Positions 1-10,956 of a stretch of 64,000 bases of DNA are shown here, piece after piece. The notes under the pieces are model-generated. The model had not been told where the DNA came from. It saw nothing but the letters and a program-made list of their open reading frames with translations, and ran no database searches. The stretch is from the NCBI RefSeq assembly GCF_000004825.1, contig NW_008805070.1, positions 992,001 to 1,056,000 on the forward strand, in the 5' to 3' direction. The position numbers and the translations under genes were made by a program. This DNA comes from Heterostelium album PN500 (Eukaryota; Evosea; Eumycetozoa; Acytosteliales; Acytosteliaceae). Within the stretch, counting starts at the first letter, position 1. Each line of letters starts with the position of its first letter.

Positions 1-1755
1 ACTCCAACCAAGTTAGCATCAACAACAGTATCACCTAGGAAATCACATAAGAAATCACCAACCAAATACCGATCTCCATCAACAACAACAACATCCTATT
101 TATTTTCACCATTAAAATCACCACTTTTCACTCCGCCGAAATCACCACAGAGATTCATTATCGGATCGCCCAACAGATCAATAAAATCACCTTTGTCAAC
201 ACTTTTTACACCACCCAGCTCGTCCTCATTTGCAAGATCATCATTTCAATTCATTTCACCAGCTCCAATTGAATTGGAGTCAAATTACCTTTCTGATGAC
301 AATGATAATGTTACGGATTCAGGTATACTTCACTGGTCACCATCAAATAAATCACAAACTCCCTCAAAGTCAACAAGAGAACATAATCTAATTTCACCAT
401 TCAAATCACCATTCAAATCACCATTTAGATTAAATGGAACACCTAAGCGTTTAAAGAATTGCACTTCACCTTTTGCCAGATTATATAATAGCCATTTGAA
501 CAGTATCAATAGAGATAATAATGATTTCCCACCTTCTCCATTCAAATCGACAACACCAAAGACAACAACGACGACAACAACAACATCAACGACAAATCCA
601 TTATCCTCTCCAGCAAAGCTACTACTTAAAAGAAAATGTGATTTAGATGTAGATAGTAATGTATATAGTAAGGAATTAGAATCAAAGAGCAAATCAACAA
701 ATAAGAGATCAAGAATCAATTTTAACGATAATCCAGCTAATTCACCACTACCATCATCATCATTAGATACACAACCAACAATACCCATTTCATTACCATC
801 AAACATCACTATTCAATCAAAGACATTACCATTTCCAAAGAATATTATTATATTTAAGAAAGTATTATGTATTGTCGATAATAGAGAAGTGAAATCAGTA
901 AGTGAGAGAGATTTCATTGTAAAGAAGCTGGCTGAACTTGGTGTGGAAGCTCAAGTACGAAAGTTGGAGCTTGGTGACTTTCTTTGGGTGGTTGTTGATG
1001 CCGACAACCAGGAGTGGACACTCGATTATATTGTAGAGAGAAAACGTATCGATGATCTAAGTAGTTCCATTATCGACGGTCGATACAAAGAACAGAAATT
1101 TAGATTATCGCGTTGCGGTTGTAAGAATATCTTTTATGTGGTGGAGGGTCGTATGCACAAAGAGAATGGTTGGGGTACCGTCAACTATGGTCTGCCTGTG
1201 GAGACACTCACCAGTGCATTGGTATCGACATTCCTTCATGATGACATTGTAGTGCGTGAGACACCCAACCTCGATGCAACCATAGACTTTATCAAACAAA
1301 CGACAGAGTTGATAAAGTCAAAAGTTAAAGCTCAGTTGTTTGATAAATCAAAGTTGGACACATCGTTTCAATCGTCAGCAGCAGCAGCATCAAGTAGGAG
1401 AACATCATTATTTGTTCGCACAACAACAACAACAACAACATCGAGTGATGGAAACGATATATGTACTCTGGAATCATTTAATAAAAGGAATCAAAAGAAT
1501 AAGGATATACCACTGCAAGAGTTCTTTGCTGCCATGCTCATGCAAATAAGCGGTTGTTCCTCAGAGAAATCAGCATCGATTGTCGAACTCTATCCATCGC
1601 CACTCGCTCTGACGCTTGCCTATCAGAAGTTGAATACCGACGACGATCGTTTATCAATGCTCAAAGACATAAGATATGGTCAACAAAAAAAGAAGATTGG
1701 ACCGGCTATCAGTCAATTAATTGCCACCTATTATTGTGATTTAAATTTAAATTAA
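1..1755 (+). CDS. mus81: MUS81-type structure-specific endonuclease (5' truncated by window edge)
   Basis: Frame 1 is open from base 1 to the TAA at 1753-1755, so the real start lies upstream; a start at the TTG at 193 would be artificial. The last ~300 residues carry the ERCC4/XPF nuclease domain, with a GDF segment followed by the VERKRIDDL motif (the GDX(n)ERKX3D catalytic signature) and then SSIIDGRYKEQKFRLSRCG, closely resembling MUS81. A C-terminal helix-hairpin-helix-like region follows (around bases 1510-1740). The ERK motif argues for MUS81 rather than its inactive partner EME1/Mms4. MUS81 with EME1 cuts branched DNA such as replication forks and Holliday junctions. The N-terminal ~280 visible residues are low complexity and full of S/T-P-x-K/R motifs. 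No intron is seen in the visible part. Confidence in the family is high; the true N terminus is unknown. Confidence 0.93.
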   Translation, partial: TPTKLASTTVSPRKSHKKSPTKYRSPSTTTTSYLFSPLKSPLFTPPKSPQRFIIGSPNRSIKSPLSTLFTPPSSSSFARSSFQFISPAPIELESNYLSDDNDNVTDSGILHWSPSNKSQTPSKSTREHNLISPFKSPFKSPFRLNGTPKRLKNCTSPFARLYNSHLNSINRDNNDFPPSPFKSTTPKTTTTTTTTSTTNPLSSPAKLLLKRKCDLDVDSNVYSKELESKSKSTNKRSRINFNDNPANSPLPSSSLDTQPTIPISLPSNITIQSKTLPFPKNIIIFKKVLCIVDNREVKSVSERDFIVKKLAELGVEAQVRKLELGDFLWVVVDADNQEWTLDYIVERKRIDDLSSSIIDGRYKEQKFRLSRCGCKNIFYVVEGRMHKENGWGTVNYGLPVETLTSALVSTFLHDDIVVRETPNLDATIDFIKQTTELIKSKVKAQLFDKSKLDTSFQSSAAAASSRRTSLFVRTTTTTTTSSDGNDICTLESFNKRNQKNKDIPLQEFFAAMLMQISGCSSEKSASIVELYPSPLALTLAYQKLNTDDDRLSMLKDIRYGQQKKKIGPAISQLIATYYCDLNLN

Positions 1756-1790
1756 ATAAATATAAGAATCTTATTTAGTTAATGTTTTAT

Positions 1791-2856
1791 TTAATAAATG
1801 TAATGCTTGAGATGATAGGTAAACATAAAGATGATACCACCAATGTAGATTACGACAAGTAGTGATGCAGCCAAGATTCTATAGATTCTCTTTTCTTTGT
1901 AGACAAGAACGACCACTGCCATCAGACAGCCATAGATGAAACCACCGAGATGACCTGCCCAATCAACATAAGGAAGAAGTGAAAAAAGGAAGACAATCAC
2001 TAGATTGATGATAAGGTTTCTTATTAATTTCCTTCTAACTATTGGTTGGTGTTGATCGGTTCTAACCAGAGTTTCAATAAAGTAAGCACCAACCAAACCA
2101 ATGATAGCACCCGATGCACCAACAGAAACTATTCTAAAATTCAATAAGCTACTAAAAAGTACACCACCAAGTCCAGATACCATAAAGATTAATCCATAAT
2201 TAAGCTTTCCCCAAATATCTTCTAGTCTATAGAGAGAGATAAAGCTTATCATGTTCATTATAATATGAACTATTCCAGCATGTAAGAAAATAGGTGCTAT
2301 CAACCTATAGACTTTGTTATTTTGTTTTAAGAATAAAATTTTTAATTAATATCGTTATAGTTATTTGATCTCTATATATTACTACAAAAGTTTAATTACT
2401 TTGTTTATCTTGTATTAATCCTGGTAAATAAGTAGCACCTAATAAAATCTATAAAAATAAATAATAATATTTTAGTCTTTAATACTATATATCTATTAGT
2501 TTGTTTAATTGATAAGTTACAAGTGATGATATAGGTGGACCTAATAAGTTTGATCTCATTGAAGCTAGCCCATCGATAGAGATCTCCACTATGAACATTA
2601 CAATGCATATGAATACAATATAGAAAGAAACTCTTTTGAATAAATTCAAAATTTTACATTCTTTGATATTCTCTATTGATCTATGAATAAATGATGGTGA
2701 TTCTCTTTTTGGTTGATAGTTATGTAATGAATTGGTACTCGAAGTTGAATAGGTTCTACCAAAGTTATTAGGGTACATATCACTTTGAGCATGAACTAAC
2801 TTTTCATTATCTTGCTCTTTTCCATCATCAATGTCTAACTCATAGATATTAGACAT
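1791..2856 (-). CDS. Rhomboid-family intramembrane serine protease (copy 1)
   Basis: Predicted exons 2856-2521, 2448-2400 and 2311-1791, joining to 301 residues. A short polar N-terminal cytosolic segment precedes the first membrane helix (around residues 75-95). The rhomboid core follows: an HxxxN element in TM2 (HIIMN), the catalytic serine in VGASGAIIG (about residue 195) and the catalytic histidine in DWAGHLGGF (about residue 249). Both catalytic residues are present, so an active protease is expected; the substrate and membrane compartment cannot be read from sequence. The middle exon is 49 nt and codes for the loop before YRLIAPIFLH. It has the same length and phase in the two upstream neighbours, which shows that the three genes arose by duplication. 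Splice sites are GTAACT/TAG and GTAATT/AAG, the second acceptor chosen from alignment with the paralogues. Confidence 0.88.
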
Positions 2857-3044
2857 CTTTTAATTATTATATAATAAATGAATAATGAGATGTTATGTTA
2901 TCATTGTGTTATTTCAATATAAATATATAATTGAGAATTTGTAAAAATAATAATTATTATTACACCCCATTTATTCCAATAACTCTTATCAATATGGTGT
3001 GAAAATTTTGTTTTATTTTTACACACAAAATTTTTTTTTTTTGA

Positions 3045-3992
3045 TTATTTTGGAACTATTTCATAGTGGAATATGCGTTTAGGATATATTGCAAACAATA
3101 AAAATAAACTTAAAATAAAATATAAAAGGAACAATAACATTCCAATGGATCTAGTTTTTGTAAACATTGTATCTGTCCATATTGCTCCAATCATTGCCCC
3201 AACTATGAAACCTCCAAAATGTCCTGCCCAATCTGAAAATTGAATTAATTCATTAGTAAAAGTTAGGAACATAATGAATATTAGGACGGAAATGGTATTG
3301 AAATGAGCACTTTGAGAATAGGTTTCTTTTTCGATCAGAACATTAACAAATCTTGCCACAACAATTCCAAGAACAGCACCAGAACAACCAACTGAAGCGC
3401 CATTATAATTATAAAGATGACTGAAAATGTTACTACCAAAAGCTGAAACAAATAAGAAACCTCCAAACCAAAGCTTTCCATTTTGTTTTTCTAATGGATA
3501 CATTGTGAACAAACCTATCATATTTAAAAGAAGATGAAAAAAGTTGGCATTTATGAAAAATGGAGTTACAAATCGATAGACTTGATTTTGAATTAGAATA
3601 TTTCTTTTTTTAAAACAAAATATAATTCATACTTTCAAGATTTATAACCAAACCAAAAGTGGAAGTTGATCCAAGCCCAATCTTTTTAAAGGAGTTAGTA
3701 AATAGAAATATTAAATATAAAATCTTATTAAACATACTAAATTATCTTTGGATATTCCAAAGAAAGATATTAATCCATTAGAGAAAGTAATTACAAGATA
3801 AATAATAATTTCTATAAAAATAAGAAAAAAAATAACACTATTAAAGAACTTAAGATCAAATTCATTGATTCTATTGAAAAATCTTTTTATATCTGATATA
3901 TCTTTGGTTTGATTCTTAAGAATATTAGATTGATTGTTATTTTCATTTTCTTGAGAATATATATCTATAAAATAGTTATTTATTTTTGACAT
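3045..3992 (-). CDS. Rhomboid-family intramembrane serine protease (copy 2)
   Basis: Predicted exons 3992-3738, 3681-3633 and 3580-3045 give 279 residues. Its architecture matches the downstream neighbour: an N/Q/K-rich cytosolic start, one helix, then the rhomboid core with HLLLN, VGCSGAVLG (catalytic Ser) and DWAGHFGGF (catalytic His). The 49-nt middle exon is conserved. The protein is richer in Ile/Phe and its DNA more AT-rich than copy 1. Both catalytic positions are intact, so it is probably active. Donors are GTATGT and GTATGA; acceptors are AAG and AAG. It is the middle gene of three tandem copies, 188 bp upstream of copy 1, with no sign of shared transcription beyond the common strand. 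Confidence 0.87.
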
Positions 3993-4281
3993 TTTTTTAT
4001 ATTAAAAATAATTAATTAATTATTGGGCAATGAAAATTGTTCTCAACCTTTGTCTCAAACACAAGATTTCCCAACAAGATTTATTCAATATCACTTTTTT
4101 TATGATGTAAAATAACGGTTATTAAATTTGTATAAATGAATTTTTACTATTGAGGATAATTTAACACTAACAAATATTTTTGTTATAAATATTAACCCCA
4201 CTCGAATAAATTTTGTATGGATAAGATTTTTGATCATTTATTTTTATTTTTAATTTGGCAAACAATACCAATTCATTTTTA

Positions 4282-5279
4282 TTATTGAGTTGCTCTTGCA
4301 AAGTACACTTTATGGTGATTGAAATACCAAATTGGGTAGAATCCAAATAATAATATAAGACTTGCACTGAAATACACTATTAGTAAAGATGCTCCTATTC
4401 CTCTCCATGTTGAATTTGATTCAATAACTACAACAAGTGCCATGAGACCACCACAAATTCCACCACCAATATAAGCTGGAAAATATTCAAAAAGAGAAAC
4501 CGAGTTGATAAAAACCAATAAAGTGATAGTACTTAACAGAACTTTAGAAATGGAAACCATATTTTGATGAAAATTATGAAGTTTCATTTCTAAATAAAGA
4601 GCAATACATACACCATACAAGGGAGCTGTTGAACAAACCTCTGTGTTTTTAATATCCAATAGATTAGCCAATACAGAAGCGCCAATACCAGAAACCATAT
4701 AAAGAGAACCAAAAATCCATTTTCCAAATCTAATTTCAATAGGGAATACTAAAAGCATACACAGGATGTTCAAAAACAGTTGAGAAAGACCAACATTCAA
4801 AAAAATAGGAGTGACCAATCTAAATACTTTTGAGGAATTAGTTAAAACTATTTTTTTAATTATAAAAATGGAATTCTTACTTTGATGTCCTATTACTAGT
4901 TTTTCTGTTGAAGTAGAACCCATAGATATCTTATAAAGTATTAGAGAATTGATTTTTATTAATTTTTATTTTAACTTACAAGAGATTCATCAGATGGGCC
5001 AATGGAAAGATTATGAAAATAGTCAGTGAATCCATAGAGTGAACATGTGACTATAAAAACTATAACTTGAATTATTATTATAAAAAAAACACAGCTTCTG
5101 AATATTCCTTCCCAAAGAATAACAATTACTTTGTTTATTTGAATAATAGGATCTGGTTCTGATTCATTAAAATTGAATTCAACTTCTTCATTGATTTTAT
5201 TGGATTGATTAAACAATTGATCTTGGTCATTTTTGTTTTTCTCATCATCTATTCCTATTTCATTGATTGTATTGGACAT
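4282..5279 (-). CDS. Rhomboid-like pseudoprotease (copy 3; catalytic Ser and His replaced)
   Basis: Predicted exons 5279-4980, 4929-4881 and 4826-4282 give 297 residues with the same exon pattern as copies 1 and 2, including the 49-nt middle exon. Membrane topology is rhomboid-like, but the GxSG motif reads VCSTAPLYG, so Thr aligns with the catalytic Ser and both flanking Gly are lost. The WAGH motif reads FPAYIGG, so Tyr replaces the catalytic His. The frame is intact over all exons and splice sites are canonical, which argues for a retained, non-proteolytic protein comparable in principle to iRhoms or derlins rather than a dying gene. A possible role in binding clients or paralogues is inference. 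A threonine nucleophile without the histidine seems unlikely. Confidence 0.85.
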
Positions 5280-5603
5280 CTTTTATATTAAAAAAAGTAA
5301 CAATAGTTTTTACTAAAATTTTCAAATCAATATTGAACAGGTTATATTACCACAAATTTTTAAATGTGTTACACACTCTAGGTGTTTTTTATGTAAAGAC
5401 AAAATTTAATGAAAAAAGGTTAAATCTAGATTCAAATTTAACTTGATTAATACATTGAAAACCAATTTTATTCCCAAAACATTTTAAAATAAAATATATT
5501 TAATTTAAGATTTCTTTATTTGTGAGCTTGGATTGTATTGTTTTAAAAGGGTTAGTAAGAATGGATTTCTTAAATTTAAAATTTTGCTTTAAAAAACATC
5601 AAC
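5280..5603. other. Intergenic, AT-rich
   Basis: Lies between the divergent rhomboid copy 3 start and tRNA-Asp. Only A/T-rich sequence is seen. The short plus-strand ORF running into the tRNA (from about 5522) is not credible as a gene. Confidence 0.6.
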
Positions 5604-5675
5604 TCCCCTTTGGTCTAGTGGTGAGGATTTTCGCCTGTCACGCGAAAGGCCCGGGTTCAATTCCCGGAAGGGGAG
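5604..5675 (+). tRNA. tRNA-Asp (GTC)
   Basis: A 72-nt cloverleaf. The acceptor stem TCCCCTT pairs with AAGGGGA and the discriminator base is G. The D arm contains GGTCTAGTGGTGAGGA, the A-box consensus. The anticodon loop CTGTCAC has GTC as anticodon and is closed by TTCGC/GCGAA. The T arm CCGGGTTCAATTCCCGG holds the B box. There is no intron and CCA is not encoded. A short T run follows at 5682-5685, a weak Pol III terminator. Confidence 0.97.
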
Positions 5676-6304
5676 AAAAATTTTCAAAAATAATTTTCCG
5701 CTTGCGGTAGAGTCAAAAATAAAATTCCAATAAAAGACAAAAGTAGTCAACACTCATAGAAATTCTATAGAAATTAACGTGAAATGACTACAAATCATCC
5801 TCGCTTCCCACCCATATAGTGATAATAACAGTATAGCAGCATGGTAGTTACAACAGCAGCTACAGCATTGGAATTGACCGCGGTCAACAGCAGTATGATA
5901 GTAACATCTCCAACTACTTTGTCATCATTCATATGGGTTAGTTGGTATTGTTAGGTCTTGGTTGCTAATCAAAACAATATTCAATTCAATCTTTTAAATA
6001 CAGTATTAAGAACACAACAACCATGAATTATAACAATATTTATGATAGGTATGATTATATAATAATATTTATTTTTAATCATTATTTTTATTAATTCATT
6101 ATCCTATTTTATTTTCCATTTATTTATTTAAATAATAACTATTTAAAAATTATCAAATACACTCAAGTATATCTAAGGAATTCATAGATTAAATATAAAG
6201 TTATACATTCTCTTAAGAATGATACCTAGATTCATGAATAAATCTTTTTTTATTGAAACTTAGTGTAGAATCCTTTGATTAAACTAATTACAGTAAGTAG
6301 ACAT
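5676..6304. other. Intergenic; possible decayed coding relic
   Basis: Mostly AT-rich. The stretch at 5815-5950 is less AT-rich and carries repeated TAC/AGC-type codons in one frame, broken by stops, as in a dead gene fragment. It includes a perfect 14-bp palindrome, TTGACCGCGGTCAA, at 5874-5887. No intact gene is seen. Confidence 0.4.
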
Positions 6305-7942
6305 TTACAATAAGGACTGAGTATAGTCCCATTCTTTTCTGGGGCGAAAATACAAGACTCCAGAATTTAACTGAGATTTAAGAAATTCCGAATCCTCTTT
6401 GGGTAAATTAACAGACCAACTCTTAAATACACTCTCTGACATCCCTAACTTAATTATTTTAGACTGTCTCAAAAGACTTTCATAACCACCATAAAGATAG
6501 CTATTTTCTAATTTATAATGTAAATAAACTTGATATTATTATTATCTGTGATCAATCTTACCAATATAAATGAAATGTGTAATGGATTGATTTGATCTTA
6601 AAGCATCCATTATTCCTCTGATATCAAAATTACAATCTTTGTAGTAAGTTGTTTGGTGTTAGTAAGTAGATTGATTGAAAACTGATATTTTGGTTCATAT
6701 GAACTTACATAATAATGAGAGTTTTTTAAGCCTGTTTAGTTCGATGATCTTGATCAATTCATTTACAAAATATGGAGAGTCTCTTTTTTCAAGTCTATAG
6801 AAAACATTCATCTTGAGTCTCACAAGATTAGGTAGTGAACCAAGTAATCCAAATATGTCTTTACAATCACTTCGTAGTTGTTTACTTGAATAGTGGTTGG
6901 TCAAGTATTTAGGGGTGAGAGTAACCGAGGTAATGTATTGTGATTGATAAAAGAAGTTCTTTGTTTTCAAAGCATTGGAAGTATTGAAAAATAAAAAACA
7001 AACGTGAAGTTTGTTTACCTTTTCCAAGTTATTCAATCCAAATAGTGGAGCTGTAACCTTTGATTCTCTGAATTCGGTTCGAGGGAGAGCATCTAAAAAA
7101 ATAAAAATTATTTTAGATGTTGTCAATGATTAATGATGATGATAATGATAACTGTACCTTGAAGCCATGCTAATGAGGTAGGTTTCCATTGGAATAGCTC
7201 ATCAAGCGATTCATAACATTGAAAGTTTGCAAACTTCCAACTCTTGATTGTCTGATTGATCTTCATTGACTGAATGAAACTATTAAATGATTCTTCATCT
7301 TTTATTTTTTGATATATTATCAGTAATTGGAATGGTTAACTAATTTCTTAATTGTAAAAACTTACAAAGGAGAAGTACATCTCGTATTTCATACCACACA
7401 GAAAGAGCATTCCAATAGATAGATATGTTCTCAAGTGATGTTGTTTCTCTAACAAACTTTGAAAGCGATGGGAATATAACTTGATTTACATATTCATTTA
7501 CTTTTGGTACCATTATTTCTTCACTATCATCTTCGTAGTACTCTGTAACCATATCGAATGACCCAACCAAGTATGCTGTTAGATCTAAAGAGAGTTTCTT
7601 GAGATGAGAGCATTCCGAAAGTTGTTGTAAGAATCTTGAAAATTCAAATGGTTTATAACGAGTGTCATCTTTTTCTTCTTCCTTCATTTTCGACAAATCA
7701 GGATGTCTCGGTTGCGTAAATGGTGACTCATTATTCAGTGTAAACACATGATAATAATCTGTAGATCTAAATGATAATGATACAATTGAATCAGAGTCTA
7801 TGAAGATATTACTAATCCATTGTTCAAATTCTTGTTATGTTGTTTTTTTAAATGAAATACAAATGTTAATAATCAAACATTTTAATTATACTCTAATAAT
7901 AACTTTATAAATACCTTGATTATATATTTGATTAACTTCCAT
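6305..7942 (-). CDS. Unrecognised leucine-rich protein, six exons
   Basis: Predicted exons 7942-7915, 7830-7366, 7298-7158, 7092-6709, 6636-6562 and 6507-6305 join in frame to 431 residues. All introns have GT and AG ends and are 50-100 bp. The protein has spaced leucine-rich segments such as HLKKLSLDLTAYL, LPNLVRLKMNVF and LNRLKKLSLL, which resemble degenerate leucine-rich repeats or the FNIP/F-box-associated repeat proteins abundant in dictyostelids. No F-box, signal peptide or membrane helix stands out. The first exon codes for only nine complete residues (MEVNQIYNQ). I do not recognise a named family. A scaffold or substrate-recognition role would fit the repeats but is not shown. Confidence 0.7.
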
Positions 7943-8184
7943 TTTTCTTTTAAAAAATCTAATTAATTTTTTGCTGCAAGACTATTCAAAAAAACTAATG
8001 TTTCATCTCCCTCATATTTTTTCAAAGAATTGCTTATGTAATAAAAAAATTTTTTTTACAATATTTGATTTTTTTATTTATTTTTGAAATAAAATACTGT
8101 AAATATTGCATTGTGTTGATACCCCATCATGGTTGATGGAAAATATTGTTTGGTGTTACATATGGATGGATATTGATCATCTAA

Positions 8185-9267
8185 TTACTTTTTGGATTGC
8201 AAAACATTGATTGGAATTTGTTTGTCAACATTTTTCAAAAGTGACTTTAATGACGAGACTATGAAGTATGGCTTATCAATGGGGATAAAGTGTGAGCTTT
8301 TTATAAAAATATGCTCGCTTACACTGGACATTGTTGCCATCTGGGTTTGACGGTTATTCCAAACAGTGTCGTTCTGGTCAGCAGTTAATACAAAGAATGG
8401 AATATTCGAGAGTGGACAGGTTACATTCATTGCCGAGTAAACGTTTGCTAGCAACTGGGTACTTGAAATCATGATCGAGAGCTCTTGGAGGGCGACATTC
8501 AAGAAATCCTCGGTGATGAATAGGTTGTTGATTTTGTTGACAACCGATTGTGTCATATTGGTGTTATTGGGCAAGTATCCATATGCCATGGGAACGACAT
8601 TGTGCTCAGTGAAACTTTTAATGGTTCCGTTGTTTTGCATGGCAACGAGATTATTGAAATAGGTGGTTGCTGTACTGATGATTCCTAGATTGTTGCTGTC
8701 GGTGGCATAACCGCTGTCGGTTCCGTCAATCGAGAGAATTCCAACTACGTCCTGCATGTAGTTGTGCGCAAAGAATTGATTGTCAACATTACCCCATGAC
8801 CAACCGGCAAGGATATATGGTGGATTGATATGGGCGATTCTGAGAGATTCGTGAAGGCGGTAGGCAGTCTCATTGGAATTCAAGGCGTAAGGTGACGGGT
8901 CAGAGTATCCATATCCATATCGATCAAAGAAGCAAACCTTTCCAATATTCATACTTGGCAGCTCGGCAATCAATTCTTCAATGAAATCGGCGTAGGCAAG
9001 CGATGGAAATGGAAGTCCAGAGTCAAAGATTGCAGTGGGTTTGTTTATTTTGGTGAGATTTAGATTACGATAGCATCTGATATGCATTTTCAAATCTTTG
9101 AATTCTGGGAACACACTGACACCATAGTCATTCCAGCCAAAGTAGTTGATATTGCTGAAACTACCACCAGAATTACTTCCACCAACATTATTGGTTGCAA
9201 CGGAATAGAATGGGAATAACAACAACATTGTTGTTATGAACAAAGTGAATTGGAATATTAATTTCAT
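8185..9267 (-). CDS. Secreted alpha/beta-hydrolase fold enzyme
   Basis: A single-exon gene of 360 residues. The first ~24 residues are a strong signal peptide (basic start, FTLFITTMLLLFPF core). The alpha/beta hydrolase features are in order: a strand leading to FDSGLPFPS (oxyanion region), FFDRYGYGYSDPSP, the nucleophile elbow AGWSWGN with Ser in G-x-S-x-G, LSIDGTDSGY, an acidic candidate in VLTADQNDTVW, and a late HFIPIDKPYFI histidine. Several N-x-S/T sites agree with passage through the secretory pathway. The substrate (ester, peptide or lipid) cannot be assigned. It may be lysosomal or secreted, like many dictyostelid hydrolases. Confidence 0.85.
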   Translation of the reverse strand: MKLIFQFTLFITTMLLLFPFYSVATNNVGGSNSGGSFSNINYFGWNDYGVSVFPEFKDLKMHIRCYRNLNLTKINKPTAIFDSGLPFPSLAYADFIEELIAELPSMNIGKVCFFDRYGYGYSDPSPYALNSNETAYRLHESLRIAHINPPYILAGWSWGNVDNQFFAHNYMQDVVGILSIDGTDSGYATDSNNLGIISTATTYFNNLVAMQNNGTIKSFTEHNVVPMAYGYLPNNTNMTQSVVNKINNLFITEDFLNVALQELSIMISSTQLLANVYSAMNVTCPLSNIPFFVLTADQNDTVWNNRQTQMATMSSVSEHIFIKSSHFIPIDKPYFIVSSLKSLLKNVDKQIPINVLQSKK

Positions 9268-9680
9268 TGTTGTTTCTTATGAAATTAATTGTTGAGTTTT
9301 AGTAATGTTACACTTAAGTAGTAGTAGTAGTAGTAATAGTAATGGTAATAATAATTTAAATCTTTATAAGATTCAAGTAATGTTATAATAGTAATCTTTT
9401 CAAATTAGTTGTTTTACAAATGACTCCCATTTCTACAAAGACACGCACAACCACAAACATTCCAAAACGAGTGAAAATCAAAAAAATCAAAAAAAGGGTT
9501 ATAAGGAATTATTTTTTAGGATAAAATGTTTGATGGTTTTTCTAAAGAAACGTGGTTGTCTAACAAAAAAGAGCGCCAATAATCTGATCTGAAATTCAAT
9601 CAAGATCACACTCTTTCAGTGTGATATACTTTTTTTTTTTTTTTTTTTTGAACATAGTTTTATATATTTTTTTTTAAAGA
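9268..9680. promoter_or_regulatory. Divergent intergenic region upstream of hydrolase and APC1
   Basis: A 413-bp shared upstream region. It has GTA/GTAATA runs, an 8-bp perfect stem ATCACACT/AGTGTGAT with a CTTTC loop at 9605-9625, then a T19 run and T-rich leader up to the APC1 ATG. Long T tracts before start sites are usual in dictyostelid promoters. No specific factor site can be assigned. Confidence 0.4.
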
Positions 9681-10884
9681 ATGAATATTAGAGAAATTGG
9701 TATTATTAAACCATTTATAGATACATTGTGTAGTGATAATGATCGATTACATGATCATCATTACAAGTTTGTTGAGAATCCTTATCGTGAGGACGTTAAG
9801 AGTGGAATTCTAAAGCAGTGGTTTGCAGATGAACATGAACTCGGCTGGTGTAACTTTAATCGCATCGTTACCTGGAGTGCAAGTGGATGCATTCGTAAGA
9901 GAATAACGGTGGACCGCTCTGTAGGTGCGATCATAGCTGTCGATTGGATCGTACTGCCGCACTACTCTGACTCACAATCGAACCGATTCCTCTATGTTCT
10001 CACAGAGAGTTCGCTGACACTCTACAATAGCGCCGGTAGTATCTACCGTGTCGTTTTACCATGTCCGATAGTCAACATTCACCAGATACCGGATGGCATT
10101 CTGCTGGAGCGTCAACACAACACACCCATCAACAAAGAGCAGCCGTCACTACTAAGCTTACTTCATCCACTGGAAGAACTTCGACCGGTACTACAACGAG
10201 ATGATGATACCGACGATCTATCATTCTTCTACGACTCTAACCATCAGGTGAAATCAACCTACAACAAACATAGCAACAAAAGTGAACTTGTAACTTACAA
10301 CAAACTTACCAAATCACTACATTTCTATGATGTTATATTTAAAGAACGTACACCAAGACATAAAAGATCTATACCAGATTCTTTATTAAAGAATAATATA
10401 AATAATAATAATAATAATAATAACAATAATAATAATAGAAATAATAAATATAGAGTACAACAACAACAACAGCAGCAAAAACAATTACAACAACAACAAC
10501 AATTATATGAACCAATATCAATGTCAGATTCAATAGAAATAATGAATACATATAGTTCAACAACATCATTAACCAGATTTATGGAACAGTTTGAATCAGG
10601 TATTCCAGATACTAGTTTTATAACAGGTGATGATGAGTTTATCATCGATAGTGATATAGTTATTAAAGAAGAGAGAGTAGTGTCACAGGTAACACTAATA
10701 TCAAATTCAATCATTAGAGATGATAAACATTATTATATTTTCAATAACAATACAATTACAGTTGCATCAATAGCATCAACAATAACTACAGATCATATTC
10801 AACTACAACCAATAGTAATACCAAATACATATTTTTATTTTGTACAATTAGAGAATCAAAATACACTACTATTATCAAATCAAC

Positions 10885-10956
<72 letters not shown>

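Noticed and set aside
330-809. 159-residue minus-strand ORF
   Set aside because: Antisense shadow of the low-complexity MUS81 N terminus; Val/Asp runs mirror ACA and TCA codons.
10325-10714. Minus-strand ORFs with Cys/Leu/Tyr runs
   Set aside because: Antisense translation of the Q and N codon repeats in APC1.
10888-10955. Long AAT array considered as a CRISPR-like or satellite repeat
   Set aside because: A trinucleotide run in frame inside APC1, coding for polyasparagine, as is common in dictyostelid genes.
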